Part shown: piece after piece, positions 8,253 to 20,772 of the stretch | Position numbering within the stretch: the first letter of the stretch is position 1 | Layout: each line of letters opens with the position of its first letter | Assembly: GCA_050084515.1 (NCBI GenBank) | Contig: CM114271.1 | Location: 67,394,001 to 67,458,000, forward strand | Direction of reading: 5' to 3' | From: Blasia pusilla | Taxonomy: Eukaryota; Marchantiophyta; Marchantiopsida; Blasiales | Length of the DNA stretch: 64,000 nt | The notes under the pieces: generated by a model | What the model was told of the DNA's origin: nothing | Databases searched by the model: none | The model's input: only the letters and a program-made list of their open reading frames with translations | Translations under genes and position numbers: made by a program

Positions 8253-9960
8253 GCAAGCCCTAGAGGCTAGAGCCCAACGCTAGCTAGGGCTTAACTACAC
8301 GCTAGAGGAGGCTAGGGCCCAATGCGACAAATCAGAGGGCGCGATGCGAGCCCAACTTGTCCGCGACGCAAGCCCAACCAAGAAAGGGGCGTCGGGCGTG
8401 ATGCGCATTGGCGAAACTAGGGTGGAATGCTCGGTGTGCACAAGCTCAGATGCAGGCCACGGGCTCATGGACCTCGCACCCATGCCCACATGGACATGTC
8501 CGTCCTCGGGACGGACGTGTCTAGGCGGATACGGACTTTGTTCGTGTGCAACCTTGCTATCACCCCTTGAATATCACTAATTAACCAACATAGTTGACCC
8601 AACTAGCTCGGGATGTGAGAACACGCGCAATGATGGATCAAACAAGTGTGTGACCTACAAGGCCTTGCCATGCCCACATCAAACCCACCTATGCCTATAC
8701 CTACTTGGGCTCGATGGCCATTGAACATGGGCTTGATAGGTATTGAACAAGCTATTGAACTCACGGCAAGGACAAGGGACGCTAGACTAGGCTCGTGTTT
8801 GGTGCTAAGTTGTGGAATTGAGCCCACACAGCGGAACATCCATGATTTCCATAGGCGTATTGAGAGAGTTTGCAAGAGGCAAGTGTGGGTTTGATGGGAA
8901 GCCCAAGGGATTGCACCCGTTCTTGCATCCCAAGCTCGGTCAACCATAGTACCAAAAGAACGGAGGGATTTCTCGGGGATGTTTGTGGATGTCCGGATTT
9001 GTCTTGATATTAAAAATAAATCTCCCGTAGTAGTAGAAATTAATGGCTACCCAATTATTTACCAGGAATAATTTAATTAACCTTCAAAAATTTTCATTGA
9101 TTTTCTTAAACCAACTTTGAACCATCTTATTTGTTTACAATGTAAAATGGTGTTAAAAAATCAAAAAGCAACCTCCAAAATTAATTTAAATTCATTTCTA
9201 TCATGTGAAACTAAACTAAACTAGTCACATGCAAAGAGCGTCCAAAGGCTTCACTTTATTCATTTCACGGTTCGAAGCCCATAATATCAAACCAACCTTT
9301 TTCCAACATCACATACTAGAGAATTGATAAAAAGCTTGGAAGGGGCGTAGAACAAAATTTGGTTATAAATGATTTTCGATGCCGCCGACTCAAGAATCGG
9401 ATCTTCAGATTCTATGAGATTCATCTCAAGTCGACGTTTGCGTGTAAGAGTGTAGAATCGGGTGGACGAGCGACAGCGCTCAGTATCCCGAAGGCGATTA
9501 TCAGTCTTATTCAGTTTTTGTTTGATCGCATGGGATCCCTGATCGCTCACACCAGCCATGCTTGATCATGGTTTCATCAACCACCAGTCGCAGCAGTGCC
9601 GTCTGTGCTCATTATTTCATGAATCCACCGTGTGCCGTGCTGTTCGTGTGACCTTCAGTCAGTCACCTTGGATGAGTGGGATCCCATCGCATCCAGAGTG
9701 TTTACGACATATCTATTCAACGCAGATATTCAAAATACCCTATCTATGCAATATCTAATCAAATTCGAATTCAGGAAGACTGGTGACACAAAAGCGAAAT
9801 GGAAAGTGGTTTCTGGCCTCAAGACTTCGAAACGACGAGAGGAACATCAGATCAATCTCTGAGTTATATGGATGCTCACCGATCCGACCATCTTCGAGCA
9901 GCGTCTCACTTCGATATTGCGACCTGAAGCGTGTAAAAAGATAAGAAAGCCTTAGGAACA
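8253..9960. other. Gene-free spacer with a dispersed repeat
   Basis: No supported gene. 8260-8330 is rich in CTAGAGGCTAGAGCC-like short repeats. 8470-8590 (ACATGTCCGTCCTCGGGACGGAC and what follows) resembles 15230-15330, so it is a dispersed repeat. 9000-9250 is AT-rich. Confidence 0.5.
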
Positions 9961-9967
9961 GAAATCT

Positions 9968-12900
9968 TTATCCATAACAGCATTTCAGAAGGTGCAACAG
10001 CTCAAAAGGTTGGGGATTGTATGAGACGTATGTCCTCACCTCTTCTTCAATGTGGCCATCTGCAGCGGGGGTCTCACTCATGAGACGATTGCTGGCATTT
10101 TCGACCTTCCACAGAAAGAACATGAGGTCAGTATAAGATTTGACAATAATGTGAATTATTTTCAACAAAATCTAAATCTACAGGGTTTCCACCACACTCT
10201 ACAGATCTTTCATAGATTTAACGTCCGGCGCATGGAGCAAGCCTCCATGAACTAGGCTCGTTAAATTTTGCAAGACATGATGCGACATCTGATGTAGAGT
10301 CTACCTCAATTCTGGAATGAGTAGCGCTTCTCCACGGACCGCCACAATCATAACATCGGTATCACAAGACTCTAGATGGGACCAGTGAACGTGGCAGAGA
10401 ATCTAGTATACCTCTTACTTACAGTGAATCTCCAACGACATCTCAACTCTTTTACATTTCGAAATGGAGCTATGCAGGTAGAGCTCAACTAAGATAGAAT
10501 GATGTATCAGAGTCTAACTCATCGTATCGAGCCTTCAAGTTCGAATCCATGAAAACGCACCGAAAAATCTTCTGTACTATCTATCTACTAATGGGGCTCA
10601 GATTTATTTATTTTTGTCTGAGAAACTTCCCCTTAGCCCATGATTCATTTTGATGCTCACAAAATCGCGGTAAACAAACATGGATGGGGAATTTTGAGTA
10701 ACCCTCACTCACGATGAATCAATTGAAAAATTAAGAATGATTACCTGTTTTTCCCAGTTTAATGACCATGTTATGGTGGAAAGAGCCACTGTCTGGGTGA
10801 GCAATCCACATATGATTCCAATCCACAAGCCCTGTAGATGGTGCAAATAGAACATACACCAAAGTCAGTTTTGTTGCAACAAAACATGCGAGGTTGATAA
10901 CACGGTACTAACGTTGAAGAATTTGTCAACAAGCTATTGGTTGAACTGGAGATGATAAGAGGAAACAGACACTCGGCATGGTTCGGTTAGTGTAGGTATG
11001 TAGGGATCTGTTTATGTAATTTCCTGATGTTGCAAAGGCAAATGTAAAATCTTCTTGGAGTTGGAATCAGGAACCAACAAATCTGCGAGGACTTTTGTGC
11101 AATGCTCCACGGAAATGCAATAGGATCTCAAGAAAATCGCACGATAAGGGTACTGCGTATGGGGTCACAACGAGAACTCGTAGAAACGAGGAAACGATAA
11201 TAGGATTTCAAGAGCATTACTCTGCCGTTCAGGTGAACCTTGAAAGCCAAGAGTACGGCCACTGGTATACCAACGGCGTAAAATGCAGCCAGGTTAGTCG
11301 TCGCTCCGATGTGTTGCCATCCGCACCCCCTTGCGACACCTGAAAGTGTACGTAATCTTCGAGTTTGTTGATCCAACTTTGTATTACATAGAGAATAACG
11401 GACCTTTCTCACTTCTATTTTTCCTTATCCAAATGCACTGCCATTTTAGGCCACTGCTAACGTCAATGCTTTGCAATCAACGAGAGGAAAAATCGAAAGT
11501 TACTGAGCGTAAGACCAACATTTCAAAACTATTACGACTTTGTTGGTTAAATCACACGCACGATGTCATGTTCTCAACCGGACACGTTCAGGCGAGCTTT
11601 CAAACCATGCTCAAGATAAGATTGCATCAATAGTCCTACGACAAAGCCTCCTGGATATGATTTCATTTCTTGTAGCTGACGAAATCACAAGATGGAGCTC
11701 AATAATTGACGAGGGGAGACCATATCACCACTTAGGGTTGCTTGAAGATGATCCAAAAGAATCAGCAGCGCAAGGAAAGGCGTCATGTTGGAGACGTAAT
11801 CGATCACTTCAGTCTCTGTGGTGTAGGCCTTAGGCCATGTGTTCCGCATTGATAGTAGGATGCTGACCGTCGTCAACCCTTCAATGAGAGCCAAGGCGAT
11901 AGTCACCCCCACTGCTGCCCTGGCTGCGCGAGGTCGTCTAGCACCTAACTCGTTCGATACTCTCGTGCTGCACAGCCCAAGGATCCAAAACGAGCGACTC
12001 ACTTTCTCAAGTTCAAGTCCCTGGCAGTACACTTCCGAGCATTGAATAAGAGAGGTATGAATAGAATGCATCTCAATTACTATACAACTGCCTTCAACTT
12101 GTTGATCGAAATTGTGGGGTTAGATCGTGGGCCGGTGGTCAGATGGTATACCTCACCGCGGAGCTTAGACCTAAAGGGACCATGAACAAAAATCCCATAG
12201 TATTTAGGCTGCATCCACAAAAAAATCGGCACGAATTTAGTTGGAGGATGTATGGCCGGAAACATTCCCTACAGAGTTCATATATTTAATAATGAGGGAA
12301 TTCTGCAACACAAACTAGAAACAATCCATCCATCCCTCTTTGTCTCCCAACAATTAGAACTTGGAAAGTGGATCTAATTAATTCGAGTGGAGAAAATGGA
12401 AAGTGGGACGGTAGTTTCTTCTTAGTGTGCAGTAGCAGGGATATGTGACTCTTTTGTAACCACATGAAAACCAACATTCAACCCGTCAAATGTTCCCATC
12501 AGTAAGGACTCCAGCACGAGGTCTGCACATGCTCTTCACCTATTAGTTCAAGAGCTTTCGAAATCATCCTACATTAGAATCCTAGAAAGAATTTCTATTT
12601 ATCAGGAGATGAGAAAATCAGTTCACAGGTGAGTCGAAACCTGCACCGAAGGTTGCATGAGATTCTCGTACCAAATGGAAAGCGACGACATTTCTAACTC
12701 CGGATTCGGGAGAAGGCCCGAAAGAAGCACTACCAACTCGAAGGTCCAAGTCTCGAGGCTGCACACGTGAGAATTGCGCTAGTAAGTGACCCGGGGGATT
12801 GGATCATTGATCTCGTACACATACGAAATACTCAAGTCAGCAAAAGTTAGCATAGAATGACTCCGTAATCGTTGCAATGCACTTTTTGAGAATACTGCAA

Positions 12901-14436
12901 ATATCCGGACAGTCCTGACAGTGCAAGTACTTAGCGTAGAGAGTCATACACTGTCCAGACACCTCACCTAGAGATTCTCGGAAGAAACTAAGAAAGTTGT
13001 CCGGAATCGGACTACGAACGCAATCTTATGAATTATTTATTTGGCTCGGAAGAACAAATGGAGCAAGGATAACTGAACATAAATCCATGCACAACGTCGC
13101 GGCGGGTGGTCCGCGCGTACTATTACTAAAGTAGACACACATACCACACCATAGCTGTAGCAGGTATCGCAAGCTTGAAGAAAGGCTTGAAATCACGGAG
13201 AGCGTCCCATGAAAAGCCTGTCCAAGTCTCTTTAAAATGTGCAGAGAATTTGATGTAGAGTATCAGAAGGAAAACGTTAAACCACTGCGAAATTCCATTG
13301 GCCACAGCAGCACCGCGGTATCCCAATCCAACCTTGAAGACTAGCACCCAGCAGACGGGAATGTGCACTAGAAGCACGATTCCAGAAAGAGCAGCCATTA
13401 TGACTGCTCTACTCTGAGTTTGCAGAAACCGCACAATGGGTTCCAAGAAGGCGTAGGCGAAAAGAGTAGGAACCAAAAGCCGGGCGTATACACCGGCTAG
13501 CTCAGAAATCTCGGGGTCCTGCCCAAGATACTTGAGGATTGATGCCATGTTGAACCAAAGACAAGCGAGTGGTATACAAAGGAGGCACAGACTGAAGATG
13601 GCCCGCTGGATGAAAATTCCGACCATGCGATATTCTTTTGCTCCAACAGCTTGACCGCAGAGAGTCTCCAGAGCACAACTCATTCCAATCTGCAACAGCA
13701 ATGAAAGGAGTGATCTTATATGATAGTACTCATTCAACGATTAATCCGGAGAACCGGGACATGTACGTAAAGAGCTTACGCTTGTGTCAACAGATTCCTC
13801 TTCTATCCAACTTTATTTTCTCCGGACTTGTACCTATCAAACAAGGAAACTCGTCCATGCAACGCGAACAGCGGAATCTTTCAGAGCCGAAGTCCGAATC
13901 CGAGTCCGAGTCCGCTGAGAAAATTTCTCTCTATAGGAATCATGCATAAGTTGGGGGTGATACGTTACAAATACGTTCGACTGAAACTGGGCACGCACAT
14001 GAAGAATCCTCAACTTTCGAGTGAGTTCATCACCGCAAGTAAGCAATTACGCAGCACGCACTAGACAAAGCGATGTTGCGAATTGAAAGTTCATGTGTAT
14101 TATCGTTACAAGTGGCTGAAGAATGTTAAGGGAGTGTACCATCAAGCTAAATCCTGTGACTCCAGCGAGCGAGGTAGCGAGAGAAGCGCTTGCCAGAGAA
14201 AGCTCCCCCATATGTCCTACAAACATAACCGAAACGAGGCTGAGACCGAATTGCATAAGATTCACGATGATCATCGGCACCGCGAGTAAGAACTGTTGCT
14301 TGAGCTCGCGCTTCAACCATGGCAAAAACTCCAATTCCTCCTCCAGAAATTGTGTCTCCACACGCCCATCGATGGAATCCACTAAGCCAACAGATTTTTT
14401 CTCGTCATCCCGTAGCAGAGGAGACCTGTCGGTCAT
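9968..14436 (-). CDS. MATE-family (DETOXIFICATION) multidrug/toxin efflux transporter
   Basis: MATE proteins export organic cations, toxins or metabolites from plant cells or into vacuoles by proton antiport. Exons on the minus strand, chosen by GT...AG and frame, are 14436-14140, 13689-13145, 12758-12672, 11967-11729, 11339-11221, 10831-10745 and 10105-9968. The protein starts [14 protein letters not shown], then a soluble acidic stretch. It then shows the family hallmarks: [16 protein letters not shown] and G-F-S-L-M (end of exon 1), [36 protein letters not shown], and [12 protein letters not shown]. Exon phases all agree. About 503 residues are covered. The usual small exon between L-S-G-L-L-P-N-P and T-R-V-S-N-E-L-G was not found; joining without it keeps frame but removes a membrane segment. 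The terminal exon is the least certain. Confidence 0.85.
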
Positions 14437-17197
14437 CTCTTCTCCCCTCCGCTCCGCTCCGCTTCAACCACCCCTCCGCCTCCGAGGGACAAACCGATCG
14501 GAAGAGACTGCTGTCAGCCCCGAGAGCTTCTCGAGTGACACAGCTGCCAATCCGACCTCTCGCACATTGTGCTTGTACGTATGGCCAAACCACATCACTT
14601 CTCTCAGTTATTTGAAAGACGAGAAACGTTTGAACTTTGAAGTTCCTGCCGTAGACCTCACGCTTTCCAGCAAGTGCGGGAGTCATGAAGATTTTATTAT
14701 AATAAAGGGGGATAATAAGAAAAAAAATAATATGTTTCAATTTTGTTCTTGCATTAATTAATAATTTAATTCATTTATGTTATAATCGGTGATCGGAAGT
14801 GTGAAAAAAGTAATAGAGTAATTTTTTGAAATAGTAAAAAATTTCTAATTTTGTATGTTAATTCTTATTTGATGGGAAATGAAAATAAATTTTAATGGAG
14901 TAGATATTATTAGGGCCCCTACATACACTCTCCTTTTTCCTTCCTCTCCAACTAGACTATCCATGCGCTCTACACACGTATTCTCAGGTTGCACGGAAAC
15001 GGACATGCCGCTCCCATCGAGAGCCACCGAGCTCGCACCAATTTTTTGGTTGCAGCTTGCAAGGCGAGCTCAGGGCGTTGAGCCTGTCCATTGGGGCCAG
15101 CCCGCCATTTGTCGCCATTTGCTGGTCCTAAGCAGCCACAAAACCGATGGAAGATTGGCCAGCTTGGATGCCCGTTACGGGCGTAGCGGGCTCCAAGGGC
15201 GGACTCAGGTACGAGCCATGGTCTGCGGGTACCTGAGCCCGCACGGACATGTTTGTCTTAAGGACGGACATAAGTCTGCGGACAAGGATTTGTATACAAC
15301 GTTGAGGTGCTCACTAATTACTTTCTCTCCCATCCCTCTCAAAGGGTTAAATTTTATGGAATGATGGAATTATTTAGGAAAATGGGATATAATTTATAAA
15401 TTTAAATTGAGGATTCGAATTACTTAGAAAAGTGGAATGTTATTACTCTTCTAAGATTTAAGGAAGTACAAATTATATTTAAAATTTGAAACAAAAAATA
15501 TTATTATTTTTAAAAATAATCATATTCACTTATATTTCATATTTTGAGAAAAGAAATTGAATTTGAGTGGAAGAGGGAAATGGTTTCATTAATTTAAGAT
15601 TAACTTATAATTTAATTAATGGATGTTGTTTTGGTGGGAAGAGTGGAAGGGAAGAGAACTAAGTATTGTTCAAACTTTTATGGAATGAAATTATTTAGGT
15701 GAGCTCTTTTTTTTTTAAGAGTAAAAATTTATCATTTTTTTAAGATTTATAAAATGGAAACTATCTTTAAATTTTGAAATAAAAAATATTCCTAAATTTT
15801 TAGAGAAATTATTTTTGTGCGCAAGCACATGCATGCTAATTATTTATAGAAATCTCAAGCTTAAATCAATATTTCTATGAGTAATTTAATGTGAATTTCA
15901 TTTGTTATTCCAAGTATTCAAATGTTTCACACATATCCATCTTCTACTGAAGTGAATTGTACCAATTTGTAAAGTTTTGAGATCAAATTTAATTCTCATA
16001 TATTTTAGTATTCCGAAACAATTGTTAGAAATTTTGACAAGAAACTCTCAGAAAAATTTCTACTTGGAATACATGTTCACAGTTCTCACCAAATAAAGGC
16101 GGCATGTGCAATAAATGTCAAATGGGAATATCTATTGTTAATGGTTACATGGAGATATTTTCTGAAATAATTTCCAAATACATTTTTTATCCAAAGATTT
16201 GATATTATTCCTACATCACTTATGATTGCTAATGTGAATATGTGATCAAAATTTTCCAAAGCCACGTTTTTTCCATCCCATTGTGCATTTCAAGAAGACC
16301 CAAGTACTAGTAGAATGTGTTAATGTCATGCTTCCCAAGCTTATAGATTTAGAAGCCAATGATTCCACTCAATCCTTTAGCCAAAGAGAAAAGGCGCATA
16401 CTTCTTACTTTTTCACTCTCTTAGCCTACGCTCTTTTGGCAAGTTTATTATCAAAGATGGCTACAACATTGAGTAATTTCTTCTCCCATTTGTATACTTT
16501 ATGGTGTTTTCAAAAGTTCTAAGGGCATCTCCACAACAAAGATCTTAATCCAAACCCTCATCCATTTTCACATATTCCAAACCCATCCCTAATTTAATTA
16601 GCCTAAAAACATATAAATTGCTAAAAATGAGTGTAAAAAATGTATGAGTAGCTAAAAATGGCACTAAGATAGATTCTATGAATTAGTCATAACACCAATT
16701 TGGCCAAATGTGGTGAATTAAAATATTTATGGGTTTCCTAAACCCTTCATTATTTCTAATTTTCTCCAATTTGTGCTTCTAGGTAAAATGAGAACTCAAG
16801 TCCGTTAAAACTAAATCACAATCTTCTTCATAGCATCAGAAATTGAGTCCCTCGGAAGACTTATTAAGTTTTGTGGAAGAACAATAGGGCATAATTTATT
16901 CCATCAAACTCTTATAAGAACAATAGGGTATTTTTTGTTAGTCTTCCTTCCACAAAAGATGTTAAGATAAGATAGGGTTTATACATGTCACTTCTACATA
17001 TATTAAATTATTTTTTCACAAAAATTAGCTTCCCTAGCTAAAAAAGCTTTAGAGGGAAGAAGGAAGTCCTTACTTTCAAGTTTCCCTCTCAGTTTGAGTT
17101 GGGTTTGTTGGGTCTAGGGTTTTGGCCTTCGGAGACAAGCTTTGAGCGGCAAATTGAGCCGCCCCTTGAAGTCCCTTCCCAACAAAGTGCACAACTT
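14437..17197. other. AT-rich intergenic region with no supported gene
   Basis: The MATE start codon is at 14436, so the first part is its upstream region. From 14690 to 17050 the sequence is strongly AT-rich and has no convincing coding frame. 15180-15330 holds a GC-richer dispersed repeat related to 8470-8590. Confidence 0.6.
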
Positions 17198-17340
17198 TGG
17201 GTTCTGTTGCTCAAGGAGTGGTGGTGCAGCACGAGAGCATGATCGGAAGAGGCTCGAGTCTACTTCCTGATTTCTTTGGGTTGTGTCGCTCAAGGAGTGG
17301 TGGCGTAGTAGGAGAGTGTGATCGGGAGTGGCCCGGAAGT
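17198..17340. repeat. Tandem duplication, about 75 bp unit, diverged
   Basis: A block starting GGGTTCTGTTGCTCAAGGAG near 17199 is repeated starting TGGGTTGTGTCGCTCAAGGAG near 17277. Both continue with a TGGTGG...GAGAG...GATCGG run. Only two copies are seen. Confidence 0.65.
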
Positions 17341-17582
17341 TGGTATGCTCCTTTATTTTCTTGCTTTCTTCTATGAGAGTATATGTATCGTGCCTCTATT
17401 CTCTTGAGCGCTTTCCTTTCCTTCATTTCTACATTTGCATGCCTTCCTTCTTTGATTCAACATGGGAGCTTATTGAATGCACGAGGGCATACGCAATTGG
17501 AAGTGGTGTCACGGCATGCTTTTGCTATCTCAAGATTTGGATTAGCAAGACAGATTGCAGAAGGTCCATATTTTCTTGAGGC

Positions 17583-17795
<213 letters not shown>

Positions 17796-18848
17796 TTTCC
17801 TCCCTGGGGGCGTGGGCGATTTCCAAGGTTTCTGTGCGCGGGCATATTGTAAATCCAGGGCGCCAATGGCACTCTGCAACCAAGAATGAAGCATTCTGAT
17901 TGTAGAGCCTGGAGTGAAGAATGAATTCGGAAGAAAAAAGGCACTGAAAGAACGAGTTTGTATTATCTTGTGGTGAGATTGGAGCTCAAAGCCCGTGCAA
18001 GAAGTTCACCCTGTCGATCTATGCTTCGGTTGTGGTGGGGCTCTTGGATGAGAGGTTCGGTTGCCTTTCTTGGAGAATGGATTGCCAATTCCAATTATCA
18101 CGGGTACTGGACAATGAAGAGGACTATCTTTTATATTGCAACTACCTTGAGAATTCTACCATGGACTTCCCTGAATTCTTCTAGAGCCCGCTCTGAAAGA
18201 GTGAGGTCCTTCATACGTTTGAAGAGCCAACCACATCTTTTCAATTGTAACTATCATGAGAGCATAAGATTGGACTTTTGTGACCTCTTCCTATAGCCAT
18301 GCTTTGATTGAAAGTGAGTACATAGTGTGTGGGAGGGAGGTTCAATTTTCTAAATTCATTCATCAGTGTGAGGTTTCCGGAGTTAAACATTTGGAACACT
18401 TAGCTTCTTAGGAAAGCACTGACTTCTCTTGTGATCACTTGTCTTGTCTGAGCTGGCATGCAGTGGCGCTACAAGTATTATGATTAAAGTCCAATAACCA
18501 TCTTGGTTCTTGAGGACAAAACATCAGTTCACTCAATCATTCCTTGTGTATTCTGCTGTTGGTGAAGTTATCTTGTTGAGGGATCCCCTTTTTCTTTTCA
18601 GTCATGCTGGTTGTGGCCCTAGACCTGGTTGGCTCTTTGAGCCCCACTTGTTTTTTTTAATTGGATGGGATCTCCAGTCCTCTATTTGTGCGTTGTGCCC
18701 CTTCAGGGACTTTTCCGGGAGTGGTGAAATTCATCTGAATTTGAACTGGATTGATGCGGGGATGGGAGATGTTCTACCATGCGTTTGACAACTACATGCT
18801 GTACACTTTTCCATTAGATGAATTGCGGCCTTTGAGTTGTTCTGGTGA

Positions 18849-19018
18849 AGACTCTTCACGCAAGAAGGGAATGTCGCTCAGGCTTCATTCGGGATCAAAG
18901 TGAAGAAGGATAAGCTTGGGAAGAAAATTGATATCACCATATCTCTCTCAAAGATTCTGCCCTTTGTGGTTGCTGCCACTACCATTGCAGCTCTCACGCA
19001 TCCGGCCACTTTTGCCTG
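18849..19018 (+). pseudogene. Isolated exon-like fragment resembling a BASS-type transporter
   Basis: The frame reads V-A-Q-A-S-F-G-I-K-V-K-K-D-K-L-G, then a hydrophobic K-I-L-P-F-V-V-A-A-T-T-I-A-A-L segment and T-H-P-A-T-F-A-W, ending in a GTGAGC donor. The 'P-x-V-x-A-x-T-x-x-A-L-x-x-P-x-x-F-x-W' pattern recalls the first membrane helix of plastid bile-acid/sodium symporter (BASS) proteins. I find no neighbouring exons on either side, so this may be a captured or stranded fragment. Assignment is tentative. Confidence 0.3.
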
Positions 19019-19722
19019 GTGAGCGAGCTTTAACTATCCCATCCTCACACTCTTCTTCTCCCTCTCCTAATTTGACATCAGGTTGTCCATAGATTCTTGT
19101 TCCCAGACATTGGCAAAGGAGGTCGGTTGCTTTTCCTACCCATCCCGCTCTATCTATCCTCTATTTGAGTCGTGATGATACCCTTTTACTCCTCAGAGAG
19201 TGACAGACACTACTTAATAGTACAATCTTTCTTTCTCTCATTTTGGTAGCACCAGAATTGTTCAACACATTCGATAGCCTTGATTCATTGCCCAAAGCCT
19301 TGATAGTTTTTTGTGGATATTATTTTCCACGCCGGTCACAAGGGCACAGATTGGTAATGTGGTCTTATATAACTATCCAACCTGTCTTTCAGGTGTGTTC
19401 AACATGTGGGGATTTTGAGTTTATGTCTGTAGCCTATTTCTTCTCTCGAGCTAGCAAAAATAGTTATTCTATGCTTATGCTGCATTGTGTGTTATCAGAC
19501 ATACATTTCAAAGCGTTTGCAGCAGGCATTCAAAACTACGCTAGGAAGGATTCTACTTCCTTTTCATGCATAGTTTATTTTTTTGAGAGTTGGTATTTAG
19601 TTGAGTTCTAAGCAATTGACTTTTAAGTCTTTTAGTTTGTCTACAATTATGCATGCCTATATCTTCTATTTGGTTAAGTTATAACTAATTCAGTGTCCAT
19701 GTTTAAATGTCCAGTAGCCATA

Positions 19723-20388
19723 ATGGCAAGGTACAAGGGGCAAGCCAAGAATAATCCACACTCTAGGAAGAACATGAGCATGAGGTTGTCACAAATTCCC
19801 CTATTCTCATATATTGAGTTGCGACAATGCAGTCCTCATTTGTGTGCTATTTGCAATTTGCATGGAGATCTAGTGATTTGTGATGGGCTTTGCCATCAAC
19901 AATTTCACCATGTTCGTAGAGTTGGCCAGACGGTGTCTCATTTCCCTAATGTGGTCATTCCAAAGCACAAGGTGAGCGACCCTTGGTATTGTCCAGAGTG
20001 TACCTCCGAGACATACAAATGTTTCAAGTGTGGTAGAATGGCTTCCATTCAAACTAATATAAGACAGTGCCCCCAACCTTTTTATGTTCGTTTCTTCTGT
20101 CATGGATGCTTGCCACTTGATGTGCAGTGTTGCCCTCTCCATACATGTGTGGCATGCAACATGCCGCATCGCAACGAGCATCTAGAAAACGTCGTCCAAT
20201 GTTTGAGATGTCCGAAGACATGGCATTTGGGTTGCTTGGCAGCGAGCAAGGAGGAAGGTTTTGCACCTGGCAGAGAATCCTGGCGTCATGTTGCACATAA
20301 TGAGATCAGATGGATGATCTATTGCCCTGATCATCCAATTGTCCCCACACTAGGCACTGCAGATTATCAACATATCTCTTGGGTTTAA
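19723..20388 (+). CDS. EDM2-like protein fragment with tandem PHD-type zinc fingers
   Basis: The frame encodes about 221 residues, almost entirely cysteine/histidine-rich. A first finger starts at C-A-I-C-N-L-H-G-D-L-V-I-C-D-G and continues through Y-C-P-E-C. A second runs C-F-K-C-G ... C-H-G-C. A third runs C-C-P-L-H-T-C-V-A-C ... C-L-R-C-P-K-T-W-H-L-G-C-L and closes near Y-C-P-D-H-P. Order and spacing recall the PHD array of EDM2 and related plant proteins, which bind modified histone H3 and control transcript processing near heterochromatin. EDM2 is much longer, with a further C-terminal region that I do not see here. Start chosen at MARYKGQ because earlier codons lie before a possible acceptor. 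It may be one exon of a larger gene or a captured fragment. Confidence 0.5.
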   Translation: MARYKGQAKNNPHSRKNMSMRLSQIPLFSYIELRQCSPHLCAICNLHGDLVICDGLCHQQFHHVRRVGQTVSHFPNVVIPKHKVSDPWYCPECTSETYKCFKCGRMASIQTNIRQCPQPFYVRFFCHGCLPLDVQCCPLHTCVACNMPHRNEHLENVVQCLRCPKTWHLGCLAASKEEGFAPGRESWRHVAHNEIRWMIYCPDHPIVPTLGTADYQHISWV

Positions 20389-20772
20389 TTAATGAATACG
20401 ATAGAGAAATTTTGTACGTAAGCACAATGGGACTACAGTCTCATTACATATTTCACGTGTAAGATTTTGCACAAATTTGGGACTAAGTTGTACCTTGAGA
20501 TTTGTGCAGATTACATCGACATTTTTTTCTCTATTAAGCATGACTTGAGAACTCGTATAGTATTGGCATCTAAGGTATCTTGGTTTCTCCGTTTGTGGAG
20601 GCTATGGTTGAATGACGGTGACCATTCTGTGACAGGGAATACAGGATATGTCACCAAAAAAAATATGATCTCTATTCAAGCTTTCCATAATATCAACATG
20701 TCTCGCCATTTTATTGTACTTTTAGTTTGTGCATTTTGAGACAAGTTTCCATATCTTCAAGTTCCATTTCAC

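Noticed and set aside
8295-8947. Several open frames on both strands
   Set aside because: They overlap each other and short repeats, with no recognisable product.
12480-12530. Candidate for the missing MATE exon (GTGCAG followed by ACCTCGTGCTGG on the minus strand)
   Set aside because: In the required phase it begins with a stop, and its other frames do not match the expected segment convincingly.
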